Assembly: GCF_007954265.1 (NCBI RefSeq)
Contig: NZ_VOLS01000024.1
Coordinates: 1 to 60,045, forward strand
DNA: 60,045 nucleotides
Direction: 5' to 3'
Source: Colwellia sp. C1TZA3
GTDB taxonomy: Bacteria > Pseudomonadota > Gammaproteobacteria > Enterobacterales > Alteromonadaceae
Of this stretch, positions 46,549-55,869 are shown piece after piece. Each line of letters begins with the position of its first letter. The stretch's first letter is position 1. The position numbers and the translations under genes are program-made. Below the pieces are notes generated by a model that had not been told where the DNA came from, ran no database searches, and saw only the letters and a list, made by a program, of their open reading frames with translations.

Positions 46549-46633
46549 TAATAAAATAGTTAACAAAGATGAGGACAGGCTTAAGCTGTTTGCGATAAGC
46601 CTTTATCACTCACTTCATTTTCATTAAGCAGAT

Positions 46634-48142
46634 TTATAGTGAGTGTAAAAACTCATTATGACTAGGCATTTTTTCTACTGTGCGGTTAATTAAAGTTTTT
46701 AAGTCTTTCATTAAATCATCCAACTGTGCTTTTGATAATGTATCAACTAATGGGTGATGATCTTCTGGCACATTGCCTTGACCTATCATGACTTGTTGCC
46801 ACGCTATTTCAGTAAATAAATCGTTAGGATGACAAAATACTTTGCCTGTTTTTTTGAATAATTGAATTTTATTTATTAATGATTTAGGTACATCCATGCG
46901 CTGACAAGCCCGCCAAAATTCACTATCGCCACGGTTATTGAGTTTGTAATGTAAAATAATGAAATCGCGAATACCTTCAGACTCCGTTTTTGATTGACGA
47001 TTGAATTCGTTAACTTCTTCAAGGTTAATACCGTGGTGAGGAAAAAATTTAACTAAGCGTGTAGCCGCTGTTTGAATTAAGTGAATATTCGTTGCTTCTA
47101 AGGGCTCAAAGAAGCCACTAGATAAACCAATGGCAATAACATTTTTATTCCATTGTTTACGGCGGCGACCGGTTTGAAATGAAATGATTTTTGGATCTGC
47201 TAGCGGTTTACCGTCAATATTTTTTAATAATAACGTTTTAGCCTCTTCATCACTCATGTGTTTACTGGAATAAACTAAACCATTTCCCGTTCTATGTTGT
47301 AATGGAATACGCCATTGCCAGCCAACTTTATGGGCAGTTGAACGTGTGTAAGGTTCAATAGTATCAGTTTTTTCACAAGGTACTGCTATGGCACGATTAC
47401 AGGGCAACCAATGAGAATAGTCGTCATAACCAGTACTGAGTGTTTTCTCTATTAAGATAGCCGCTAGCCCGGTACAGTCGATAAATAAATCTCCAGTAAT
47501 GGTTGTACCATCTTCAAGTGTTAAGTTTTTGATATCGCCTGATTGATGATCTTGCGCTATGTCTGTAATAGTTCCTTCAATACGCTTTACCCCTAAGCTC
47601 TCTGCGTGTTTACGTAAAAATTTAGCGTATAAGCCGGCATCAAAGTGATAAGCGTAGGCTAACCCAGGTAAGTTAGTCTTTGGAATGTGGCTAATTGGCA
47701 CAAACTTACCTTGCTTAGCTGCTTGGTAATTTAAGGAATAATCCCAGAAACTGCTACCATCAATATGGTCACTACCGTTTTGTAATTGTTGATGTTTTTG
47801 CCAGAAGTGATGAAAATCACAAAAAGGAAACTTTTTTCCTATGCTGCCAAAAGCATGCATATAGCGTTCACCGTCTTTATGCCAGTGATTAAATTCTATA
47901 CCCAGTTTTATTGTGCCTTTAGTGACGTTAATAAACTCTTTTTCATCAATACCAATAGCGCGGTTGAAGTTAACTATTGGAGGAATGGTTGCTTCACCAA
48001 CACCAACAATGCCAATGTCATCTGATTCAACTAAAGTAATATTGAGCGTTTTACCTAGCACTTTTGCTAGTAGTGAAGCTGTCATCCAGCCAGCAGTACC
48101 ACCGCCAACAATAACAACATTTTTTATCTTACTTTTAGGCAT
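46634..48142 (-). CDS. Tryptophan-halogenase-like flavoprotein
   Basis: A roughly 502-residue flavin-dependent protein of the PrnA family. FAD binding: VVIVGGGTAGWMTASLLAKV. GVGEATIPPI and the lysine in KGTIKLGIEF correspond to the halogenase GxGExT and catalytic-Lys blocks. GWQWRIPLQHR matches the WxWxIP signature. I start at the ATG at 48142, which puts the lysine at residue 79, as in PrnA; the frame opens four codons earlier at a TTG. In Alteromonadales these proteins sit beside TonB receptors for sugars and their real substrate is unknown. It follows the receptor gene in the same direction, with a hairpin between. Confidence 0.85.
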   Translation of the reverse strand: MPKSKIKNVVIVGGGTAGWMTASLLAKVLGKTLNITLVESDDIGIVGVGEATIPPIVNFNRAIGIDEKEFINVTKGTIKLGIEFNHWHKDGERYMHAFGSIGKKFPFCDFHHFWQKHQQLQNGSDHIDGSSFWDYSLNYQAAKQGKFVPISHIPKTNLPGLAYAYHFDAGLYAKFLRKHAESLGVKRIEGTITDIAQDHQSGDIKNLTLEDGTTITGDLFIDCTGLAAILIEKTLSTGYDDYSHWLPCNRAIAVPCEKTDTIEPYTRSTAHKVGWQWRIPLQHRTGNGLVYSSKHMSDEEAKTLLLKNIDGKPLADPKIISFQTGRRRKQWNKNVIAIGLSSGFFEPLEATNIHLIQTAATRLVKFFPHHGINLEEVNEFNRQSKTESEGIRDFIILHYKLNNRGDSEFWRACQRMDVPKSLINKIQLFKKTGKVFCHPNDLFTEIAWQQVMIGQGNVPEDHHPLVDTLSKAQLDDLMKDLKTLINRTVEKMPSHNEFLHSL

Positions 48143-48181
48143 AATATTTCTCAAGTGTGATAGCAGTTTAGGTTAAATAAA

Positions 48182-48214
48182 AAAGCCCTTGCAAGAGATT
48201 ATCACAAAGGCTTT
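48182..48214 (-). terminator. Terminator or attenuator after the TonB receptor
   Basis: AAAGCCTTTGTG...GCAAGGGCTTT on the minus strand forms a hairpin followed by TTTTATTT. It separates the receptor and halogenase-like genes, so the second is likely expressed at a lower level by read-through. Confidence 0.7.
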
Positions 48215-48236
48215 ATTTTATTGGATTAGACTAAAA

Positions 48237-51059
48237 TTACATTTTGTAGCTAAAGCCTAATAAATAAGAGCTACCGTAGTCTTGGTAATCACGTACTTGT
48301 AGTGCATTGTCACCTTGTAATGAGGTGAATGGCTCTTCGGTTAAGTTATAACCTTGTAAAAAGATAGATAAACCTTCTAAGCTTTCAAAACCACCTTCGG
48401 CAAAGTCATAACCAATTTGTGCATCAAAGATGGTTTCACCCATAATATCAACTTGTACTGTATTGAAACCTAGGCCGTAAACATCACCCTTAAAGGCGTC
48501 ACGTTTGCGCATACTGGCACGGGCAGAGAAACCATTTTTGTCATAATAAAAGGTTGTACTGGTAATACTTTCAGATAAACCAGGTAACTCGTAGTCATTA
48601 TCATTTTGATCTTTCATATCAGATTTAATGCCAGTATAACTAGCAATAAGTCCGAAACCATCAAGGTGTTCTGTTAGCATGTTAAGGGGTAAGGTTGCCG
48701 ATAACTCATAACCCCAAAGCGTGCCTTCACCACCATTGACTTTACCATTACCAGTACCTGATGTTGTTGCGGGTAACTCGCCTGTCGCTGGGTTTGCTAC
48801 TCCAGTCATATCCACGGCGTAACTACCATCAAAGATCCAGTTTTGTAAGTCTTTATGGAAAAGTGCTACGGAAAAGTAACCCTCAGCACTGAAGTAATTT
48901 TCATAAGATAAATCAAGTCCAATGGCTTCTTTTGGCTCAAGTGAAGGGTTACCACCTGATACACTCCAGTAGTTACCTTCGGCATCGGGTTGTTGATTAT
49001 ATGAGGCGTTAAATGAGGCATTCATTTCATCTAAACGAGCACGAGAAATAGTTTTTGCAGCACCAAAGCGTAACGTTTGAGTATCATCAATTTGCATTGA
49101 CAAGTTAATACTAGGTAAGAAATGGTTATAATCATGGCTCACGTCAGTAGGTTGAGTAACCACTAAACCATCAACCATATTAAACGCATTACCTTGTGAA
49201 GATTGGTCGGTATAAACATAACGAACACCAACGTTACCCGTTAGTGGCATGCCAGCAATTTCAGCAGAAATTTCAGCTTGTACGAAAGCAGACATCACTT
49301 TTTCATTGACCGTCCAAGACTTAGTTGCGTGGGTGGCGTTAGTTAAGCTTTCTTGCATGAGGTTATAATAACCATCGTTGATTAAGCCCATGGTGTCATA
49401 AGCGATCATATTGCCCATACCAATAAAGTCTAAATTAGCGGTACCTTCACGGTATTCTTCTGGTACAACTTTCATGCCTGGATTATCAAGAGAAAAATCA
49501 CTTAACGTCATAAAATAACCTTCAGACTGCTTGGTTTTTTCACGTTCGCGATAAGCAACGCCGTAAGTGATTTCAGTGATGAAGTTTGAATCTATCTCTT
49601 GGCTAGCGGCAAATTTTAATGACATTAGCTCATCATCAATGCTTGGGGTATTGATAAAGCCATCTTGTAATTGGTTTTCGTACTCAGTACCGGTAACGCC
49701 ATACTGGTCATTTAATGCGCCACTCCAACCCCAACTTAATGGACCGCCCAGTTGAATTAGGTTGTAATCGCTATAATCTAAGTTGTGAGAGAAGGTAGCA
49801 CCGGTATTGCCTGAGTTAAAAGTGTAACCTAAGTCATCACCAGCACCTCGACTATCACCACGGCCGGTACCAGAATAACTTTCAACACTGTAAACATCAC
49901 GTTCAACTTTTGAATAGCTAACATCAAAATCTAAAGTCCAGTTATCACTAGCTATCCAGTTAGTATTAAAACCCAACGACATTAACTCTGCATCACGTTC
50001 TTCATAGTCATTACGTACTACAACGCGTTGATCTTGGGTGATGGCACTGGTAACAAAACCTGTTGCAGAGTCAATGACGGCTGTATCAGGAGAGATAGAA
50101 CCTTGACCCCATGCGAAAGGGACTTCAATACCACGTAAAATTTTGGTATCTAAAAAGTCAACATAAAGTGCATCAAAGGTCATTTTTATGTCATCAGTTG
50201 GCGTAGCTTCAATCACTAACATAGCTGAGTCTCGCTCTAAGGTAGAAGAACGAACAAATGGTTTAGCACCACCTAAAATTGAGCCTTCAGAGCCATTTTC
50301 ATCAGTAAATGTTGGGTAACCCCAAGACTCCCAACGCTTTTCCTGGTTTGGTGATGTCATGGTGGTGTAGGCAAAAGCGACACCTAAGGTATCATCGGCA
50401 AATTGATCCATGTAAAAGAACGTGCCTTTTAAACCGTCATCATCACCATCAGGGTTTAATTTATCAAAACTTGTTTTCTCATAAGTACCATTAAATTGAA
50501 TAACACGGCCGTCTTGGTCTAACGGTTTAATGGTTTGTAAATCGATTACACCGGCAATACCTTCACCTTCAAGGCTAGCATTGGGTGTTTTATAAACTGT
50601 AACGCCGCTCATAATTTCAGAGGGGTACAGGTCAAATTCAACGCCACGATTATCACCAATAGATACTTGCTCACGACCATTTAAGGTTGTACCACTTTCA
50701 TTTTCGCCAAAACCACGAATACTTACTTTACTGGCACGGCCATCAATACGTTGCGCAGCTAGGCCGGGTAAACGAGCAATTGATTCAGCAATTGAAGAAT
50801 CGGGCAATTTACCTATATCTTCTGCTGAAATGGCTTCAACGACGTTTGATGAATAACGCTTAAGATTGATAGATTCAACAATACTTTTACGAAAGCCACT
50901 AACTTGAATGACTTCAATTTCTTGTTCGGCATTTTTTTTTGCTGCTGCAACTTCTTTTGCAGAGACTTGTTCTTCAGCTGCAAACGTTGGTGTACTTAAG
51001 GCGATAAGGCCACTTGAAATTAACGCTAACGTCATTTTACTTGGTCTAAAATTTAACAT
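48237..51059 (-). CDS. TonB-dependent receptor, maltodextrin uptake
   Basis: A 940-residue outer-membrane transporter. Signal peptide about 1-27 (LALISSGLIALSTPTFAAEE). The TonB box region is near EIEVIQVSGFRKS. The plug follows with LPDSSIAESIARLPGLAAQR and VSIRGFGENESGTTLNGREQ, and a 22-strand barrel ends in the usual aromatic C-terminus (YLLGFSYKM). It belongs to the oligosaccharide-type TonB receptors common in Alteromonadales. Two operators lie upstream (51232 and 51273). The substrate is inferred from the surrounding amylolytic genes. GGGGAACC precedes the ATG at 51059. Confidence 0.9.
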   Translation of the reverse strand: MLNFRPSKMTLALISSGLIALSTPTFAAEEQVSAKEVAAAKKNAEQEIEVIQVSGFRKSIVESINLKRYSSNVVEAISAEDIGKLPDSSIAESIARLPGLAAQRIDGRASKVSIRGFGENESGTTLNGREQVSIGDNRGVEFDLYPSEIMSGVTVYKTPNASLEGEGIAGVIDLQTIKPLDQDGRVIQFNGTYEKTSFDKLNPDGDDDGLKGTFFYMDQFADDTLGVAFAYTTMTSPNQEKRWESWGYPTFTDENGSEGSILGGAKPFVRSSTLERDSAMLVIEATPTDDIKMTFDALYVDFLDTKILRGIEVPFAWGQGSISPDTAVIDSATGFVTSAITQDQRVVVRNDYEERDAELMSLGFNTNWIASDNWTLDFDVSYSKVERDVYSVESYSGTGRGDSRGAGDDLGYTFNSGNTGATFSHNLDYSDYNLIQLGGPLSWGWSGALNDQYGVTGTEYENQLQDGFINTPSIDDELMSLKFAASQEIDSNFITEITYGVAYREREKTKQSEGYFMTLSDFSLDNPGMKVVPEEYREGTANLDFIGMGNMIAYDTMGLINDGYYNLMQESLTNATHATKSWTVNEKVMSAFVQAEISAEIAGMPLTGNVGVRYVYTDQSSQGNAFNMVDGLVVTQPTDVSHDYNHFLPSINLSMQIDDTQTLRFGAAKTISRARLDEMNASFNASYNQQPDAEGNYWSVSGGNPSLEPKEAIGLDLSYENYFSAEGYFSVALFHKDLQNWIFDGSYAVDMTGVANPATGELPATTSGTGNGKVNGGEGTLWGYELSATLPLNMLTEHLDGFGLIASYTGIKSDMKDQNDNDYELPGLSESITSTTFYYDKNGFSARASMRKRDAFKGDVYGLGFNTVQVDIMGETIFDAQIGYDFAEGGFESLEGLSIFLQGYNLTEEPFTSLQGDNALQVRDYQDYGSSYLLGFSYKM

Positions 51060-51231
51060 TTAAAGGTTCCCCTGGCTGATGCTTAATTAATTTTTATAAG
51101 CCATTTTCCTACTAGCTTAATAATTATATGTTTTATTAGTCTTGTCACGCCATCTTGTTAAATAAAGTTAAAAGGACGATGAATTGTGAACAACTTTAAT
51201 ATAAAGGGGACACTGGCAGATGAATAGCGTA

Positions 51232-51245
51232 TGCATACGTATTCA
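51232..51245. promoter_or_regulatory. Malto-regulon operator, receptor promoter, proximal
   Basis: TGCATACGTATTCA, full match to the consensus. Confidence 0.85.
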
Positions 51246-51272
51246 CACGATGTATTCAGCCAAAAAATTGAT

Positions 51273-51286
51273 TGAATACGTATGCA
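51273..51286. promoter_or_regulatory. Malto-regulon operator, receptor promoter, distal
   Basis: TGAATACGTATGCA, full match, 41 bp centre to centre from the previous site (about four helical turns). Confidence 0.87.
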
Positions 51287-51443
51287 TTCACAGTTATTAA
51301 AAATAAGTCAGTGCCTATGTTGATGAGAAAATAAATAACGATGTATAGATTACTTTAATTCGATCAAATACGTGCTCAAGACAAACCATTTTATTGTGGC
51401 GTCAAAGCAACAGGGAATCCCCTGATTTAATTAACACAACTCT

Positions 51444-51604
51444 AATACCAATCCCATTAAGTTATTGCTCACTTGTACTAGTTAAAATAGCTCAAGGCTG
51501 TGTTGCTCTCACTCCCAATAGCCAGCTATTGCTCAATCGAGCGCCTTACCTTGAGTTGTTTTTCCTGCGCACAACAAGATCACAAACTTAATGGAACTGG
51601 TATA
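51444..51604. repeat. Element A, copy 2 (inverted)
   Basis: A roughly 160-bp element in reverse orientation to copy 1, nearly identical inside, with ends TAATACCAATCCCATTAAG and CTTAATGGAACTGGTATAA. It lies within the receptor/pullulanase control region. Confidence 0.87.
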
Positions 51605-51633
51605 AGTAGAAATACTACAGGGTAATATTAAAC

Positions 51634-51647
51634 TGAATACGTATGCA
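51634..51647. promoter_or_regulatory. Malto-regulon operator, pullulanase promoter
   Basis: TGAATACGTATGCA, full match, about 70 bp upstream of the pullulanase start. Confidence 0.85.
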
Positions 51648-51714
51648 AAATGGTAAAATTAGTTTTTTTATATGCGCTTAACAAGTAAGTTAATAGCAAG
51701 GAAAATTTACTAGA

Positions 51715-54591
51715 TTGGTCACAATGAAAAAGCACCACAGAGCACTTTTTATCTACGTATCATGGTTTGCTGCGATGTTGTTAACTGCTTGCAGTGAACA
51801 GTCGAAAAAGCAATACTCGTCTTCAGTAGTAGCTGAAAAAAATGCTATTATTATCCATAAGTTAGTTGCCCAAGCGAGTGATAGTTCAGTTCACTGGTTA
51901 ACACCAAATTTATTGGTTATGCCTAAATCTAACAAGCAGGTGCTTTATCAGTTATTTAATACGGCAAAAGCAGATGTTGCTGGCCTTGATTTATTAGCCG
52001 TCAATTTACCTGATTATTTAGCGAATAAATTTCCACACCTTGCTGATTTTAAGGCCTATAAAGTAGCTTTGCTACCCTCGCAAGTTAAAGCATGGTTAAA
52101 GCAGCCCTTAGTGATTATTGGGCTGGATCAAAGTAAGCAAACCCAAGATGTGCACTTTGTACAAACGGGCGCGGTGCTAGATGCACTTTATACACAAGGT
52201 GAAAATGATGCGAATGAAGAAAATAATTTAGGGGCAACGATCACTGAAAATGGCGTGAGCTTTAAGTTATGGGCGCCGACAGCGCAAAAGGTAAAATTAT
52301 TACTTTTTAATGACGATTTATCTTCTTCATCAACCGCTAGCCTAACAATGGTTGAAGATACAAAATCTGGTATTTGGTCTGTTGTTGGCGATAGCTCACT
52401 CAACGGTGCTTACTATCAATACCAAGTGCGCGTTTATCATCCTCAATCAAAGAAAATAGAAACACTTATCACCACGGACCCATATTCACTAAGCTTGTCT
52501 GTTAATAGTCAATATTCACAGGTAGTTGATTTAAATGATGCTACTACGCAACCGCTTAACTGGCAAAGCCAGACGGTGCCTAGGGTTGAAAATGTTGAAG
52601 ATAATATATTTTACGAAACTCACATTAGAGACTTTAGTGCTGATGATAATGCGCTGTCTAACAATAAATTTCGAGGGAAATACAAAGCGTTTAGTGAGCA
52701 AAGCTCTAGTGGGATAACCCATTTAAAGGCACTGAAAAGAGCGGGGTTGAACAATATTCACTTACTGCCTACTTACGATTTGGCCACTATTAATGAAGAC
52801 GACCGTCAGTCGGTAGATATCAATGATACGGTTGCTCAAGTAAAGGCAAAAGTATGTGATATGGCGCCAACTAGCCATATTTGTACGACTGATTTTTCTG
52901 ACTTGACTCATTTAAGTGATTTCAGTGCAGAGCAAAGCTTGAAATCACTACTCGCTAATGTTGATGTTAGCAGTGCTCAAGCGCAAAAAATCGTTAGTGA
53001 ACTACGACAATTTGATAATTTTAACTGGGGTTATGACCCTTTTCATTACACGGTACCCGAGGGGAGTTATGCGCTTAGTCCAAAGGGGAAAAACCGTTTA
53101 GTTGAGTTTCGTGAAATGGTGCAAAGTATTCACCGCTTAGGTTTTCGCGTCATTATGGATGTTGTTTATAATCATACTTACCAATTTGGCTTAAAAGAAA
53201 AATCGGTGCTTGATAAAATTGTGCCCAATTATTATCACCGGCTTAATATCATCACCGGTGAAGTCGAGCAGTCAACGTGTTACACCTGTGGAAATACTGC
53301 GACCGAGCGGGTGATGATGGCAAAGTTAATGTCAGATTCATTGGTGACTTGGGCGCGTGATTATAAAATAGATGGTTTTCGTTTTGACTTAATGGGCCAT
53401 CAAACCAAAAGTGCCATGCTTGCAGCGCGCGAAGCGGTGCGAGCAGTGGACGCAGATACTTATTTTTATGGCGAAGGTTGGAACTTTGGTGAGGTCGCGA
53501 ATAACAGTCGCTTCATTCAAGCGAGTCAACTAGAACTAGGTGGTAGTGAAATTGGTACTTATAGCGACAGATTACGTGATGCAGTGCGTGGTGGAGGCAA
53601 TAATACCCGTGATTCACAAGGGCTAGGTAATGGTTTACTAATGCAGCCGAACGAACGTCAGGGACAAAGCCTATCATCACAAAAAAATAATTTTCAAGCA
53701 TACCATCTGCGTATGGATCAGTTACGTATTGGTTTAACCGGTAATTTATCAAGTTTTCCACTTTATCTTGTTAAGGGTAAACCGATACTAGGCGAAGATA
53801 TTCCTTATGGCGATCAGCCAACAGGTTACGCCTTAGACCCGGCTGATACTATTAATTATGTGTCAAAGCACGACAATCAAACATTGTGGGATAACAGCCA
53901 ATACCGTTTGCCTTTTGATGTTTCAACCGCTGATCGCGTTAGAATGCATTTACAAAGCTTGTCGTTTGTTCTCTATTCTCAAGGCATTCCATTTTTGCAT
54001 ATGGGCAGTGAATTTATGCGCTCAAAATCTTTTCTAAGAGACAGTTATGACTATGGCGATTGGTTTAATCGTGTTGATTTTTCTAAGCGTAAAAATTACT
54101 ACGATGTTGGTTTGCCGCCCAGTGATAAAGACCAAGAGAACTGGCCGTTAATTAACGAAGTACGTAAAGGTCATCAAGGGCGAGATCATGTTAGTGCTCA
54201 AGACATTGAGTTTAGTGCTGAGATATTTAAAGAGATGATCGCTTTGCGCATGAGCTCGCCATTATTTAGATTAACAACCGCTGATGACATTATAACCAAG
54301 GTGAGTTTTCTTAACTTAAGTCAGCATTCGGTGGCTAATCAACCGTTGGGTTTGTTGGTGATGAAAATAGATGACACGCTTGGTCAAAGCGTTGATGAAA
54401 ATGTTAAAAGTTTACTGGTGATGTTTAATACCAGTACTAAAGCACAAACATTCGCTTACCCTCAAGCTAACGATTATCAACTTCATCCCATCCAAAAAAA
54501 TAGTGCGGATAACGCGATAAAGCACAGTAAAGTGGATGTAAAAGGCTTTACAGTACCGCCATTATCAAGTGCGGTGTTTGTTAAGTACTAA
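51715..54591 (+). CDS. Pullulanase-type alpha-1,6-glucosidase, lipoprotein
   Basis: A 958-residue debranching enzyme of GH13. A lipoprotein signal ends at AMLLTACSEQ (lipobox LTAC), so it should be anchored in a membrane, probably facing outward. A CBM48-like domain (GVSFKLWAPTAQKVKLLLF) and the pullulanase N-domains come before the barrel. Hallmarks are NWGYDPFHYTVPEGSY, the nucleophile Asp558 in DGFRFDLMGH, Glu587 in YFYGEGWNFGE and VSKHDNQTLWDN. Start choice is open: AAGGA at 51698-51702 is 12 bases before the TTG at 51715 and 21 before the ATG at 51724, favouring TTG. It removes branches so that linear dextrins can enter through the receptor. Confidence 0.9.
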   Translation: MVTMKKHHRALFIYVSWFAAMLLTACSEQSKKQYSSSVVAEKNAIIIHKLVAQASDSSVHWLTPNLLVMPKSNKQVLYQLFNTAKADVAGLDLLAVNLPDYLANKFPHLADFKAYKVALLPSQVKAWLKQPLVIIGLDQSKQTQDVHFVQTGAVLDALYTQGENDANEENNLGATITENGVSFKLWAPTAQKVKLLLFNDDLSSSSTASLTMVEDTKSGIWSVVGDSSLNGAYYQYQVRVYHPQSKKIETLITTDPYSLSLSVNSQYSQVVDLNDATTQPLNWQSQTVPRVENVEDNIFYETHIRDFSADDNALSNNKFRGKYKAFSEQSSSGITHLKALKRAGLNNIHLLPTYDLATINEDDRQSVDINDTVAQVKAKVCDMAPTSHICTTDFSDLTHLSDFSAEQSLKSLLANVDVSSAQAQKIVSELRQFDNFNWGYDPFHYTVPEGSYALSPKGKNRLVEFREMVQSIHRLGFRVIMDVVYNHTYQFGLKEKSVLDKIVPNYYHRLNIITGEVEQSTCYTCGNTATERVMMAKLMSDSLVTWARDYKIDGFRFDLMGHQTKSAMLAAREAVRAVDADTYFYGEGWNFGEVANNSRFIQASQLELGGSEIGTYSDRLRDAVRGGGNNTRDSQGLGNGLLMQPNERQGQSLSSQKNNFQAYHLRMDQLRIGLTGNLSSFPLYLVKGKPILGEDIPYGDQPTGYALDPADTINYVSKHDNQTLWDNSQYRLPFDVSTADRVRMHLQSLSFVLYSQGIPFLHMGSEFMRSKSFLRDSYDYGDWFNRVDFSKRKNYYDVGLPPSDKDQENWPLINEVRKGHQGRDHVSAQDIEFSAEIFKEMIALRMSSPLFRLTTADDIITKVSFLNLSQHSVANQPLGLLVMKIDDTLGQSVDENVKSLLVMFNTSTKAQTFAYPQANDYQLHPIQKNSADNAIKHSKVDVKGFTVPPLSSAVFVKY

Positions 54592-54610
54592 TGGCTGGTC
54601 ATAGGGGGGA

Positions 54611-54650
54611 AGTTACTTACTGAACCTATCGTTGGTAAGTACTTTTTTTT
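54611..54650 (+). terminator. Terminator of the pullulanase gene
   Basis: AGTTACTTAC pairs with GTAAGTACT with one bulge, followed by a run of eight T. It lies 20 bp after the stop codon. Confidence 0.75.
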
Positions 54651-54819
54651 GCTGAGGGTTGATTATTGTTTTCTCTGCATATCAGCCGCAATACCCAAAT
54701 GATTGCAAGCTTTATATTAATCTCAATAGCTATTTTTAGCCCCGCTAATAGGAGCCTTAGCAATAAATAAGCTTATGTTCTGGTATGGCATGCGATTAAA
54801 ATAGCTTTTAAAGTGTTAG

Positions 54820-54982
54820 TAATACCAGTTCCATTAAGTTTGTGATCTTGTTGTGCGCAGGAAAAATAACTCAAGGTAAGGCGCTCGATTGAGCAATAGC
54901 TGGCTATTGGGAGTGAGAGCAACACAGCATTGAGCTATTTTAACGAGTACAAGTGAGCAATAACTTAATGGGATTGGTATAA
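54820..54982. repeat. Element A, copy 3
   Basis: Same orientation as copy 1, with ends TAATACCAGTTCCATTAAG and CTTAATGGGATTGGTATAAT. It differs from the other copies at only a few positions. Confidence 0.87.
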
Positions 54983-55315
54983 TATGTAGTGTAAAACCAT
55001 GGTCACGTGCTAGTAGCGCCTTATTTTTGCAATGGAATGTGAGCAAAGTTTTTAGCACTTAATTGCTTCAAAAATCAAGCTTAGATTTAGATAATCAAGC
55101 TGTGAGTAATGTTATTTTAGTAACTCTTGATTAACTGCTCATAATATTAGTGTTTAATCGCTATAGGCCTCTTCGTTTATATCTTAAAAAATGTGCCATA
55201 AAAAAAGCTATTTCTAGATCTGGTCAGCGATGAATACTCAGGTCAGTATTTGGCCATACGGTTTTTTATTTTATATCCTTATAGCTTCTGTCCTCCTAAC
55301 TGTTAGTCATTAAGT

Positions 55316-55369
55316 CCCTAATTTTTTGTCAAAACACACTATCCCCCGATTTTTTATCAAAACACACTA
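55316..55369. repeat. Two-copy direct repeat, 28-bp period
   Basis: CCCTAATTTTTTGTCAAAAC and CCCCGATTTTTTATCAAAAC, each followed by ACACTA, start 28 bases apart. The arrangement resembles a transposon-end binding-site pair, but no element was identified. Confidence 0.55.
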
Positions 55370-55380
55370 AGAGTATAGTG

Positions 55381-55544
55381 ATACCAAGTTGATTAATTAC
55401 CTGCTCATTTTTAATGGTTAAAATGAATAACTACAGCGTTATAAAATTTATAAGTAGAATAACTACTGACTAAATTTTATGCCTTGTATTTATCCCTTTT
55501 TCCTCATGAAAAAGGTGATCACTTAATTAATCAAATTGGTATTA
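55381..55544. repeat. Element B, copy 3
   Basis: It starts ATACCAAGTTGATTAATTAC and ends AATTAATCAAATTGGTATTA, forming long terminal inverted repeats. The inner part has drifted from copy 1 but keeps GGTTAAAA and TCCCTTTTTCC-like arms. Confidence 0.65.
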
Positions 55545-55869
55545 TTTATGATTATGACTGAAGACAAACTTAACCAGTGATTTAACCAGTAAACTAAGTA
55601 AAAATAGCCAGTAGATTTATTACTTATTCAATCCATTGTTGCACTACAATGGTGCGTGTGCATTAAGAGTAAGCATCAAGTAAAAGCTTAATGAATAGAC
55701 TTATTGTTATTTTACTTTTAACTTATTGAATTAAATTAATTATTTGTATCGCTTAGTACATCACTCAGTGTATTGCTTTTATTTCTTTAGTGGTCTGTAA
55801 TGTGCATATAATTTATCAGATGAATTTTTAATTGCTGATATAAATATTCAGATTGATTTAAGGGCTTAA

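Larger units (their letters stand above)
51060..51714. promoter_or_regulatory. Divergent promoter region, receptor and pullulanase
   Basis: This 650-bp gap has three operator palindromes and a full element A copy between the receptor-side pair and the pullulanase-side site. The transposon-like element has therefore landed inside the shared control region without removing any operator. Confidence 0.75.
54592..55869. other. 1.28-kb gene-free gap with repeats
   Basis: It contains the pullulanase terminator, element A copy 3, a short tandem repeat at 55316-55369 and element B copy 3. The remainder is A+T-rich with no ORF I would call. The antiporter promoter should be in the last 200 bp. Confidence 0.6.
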
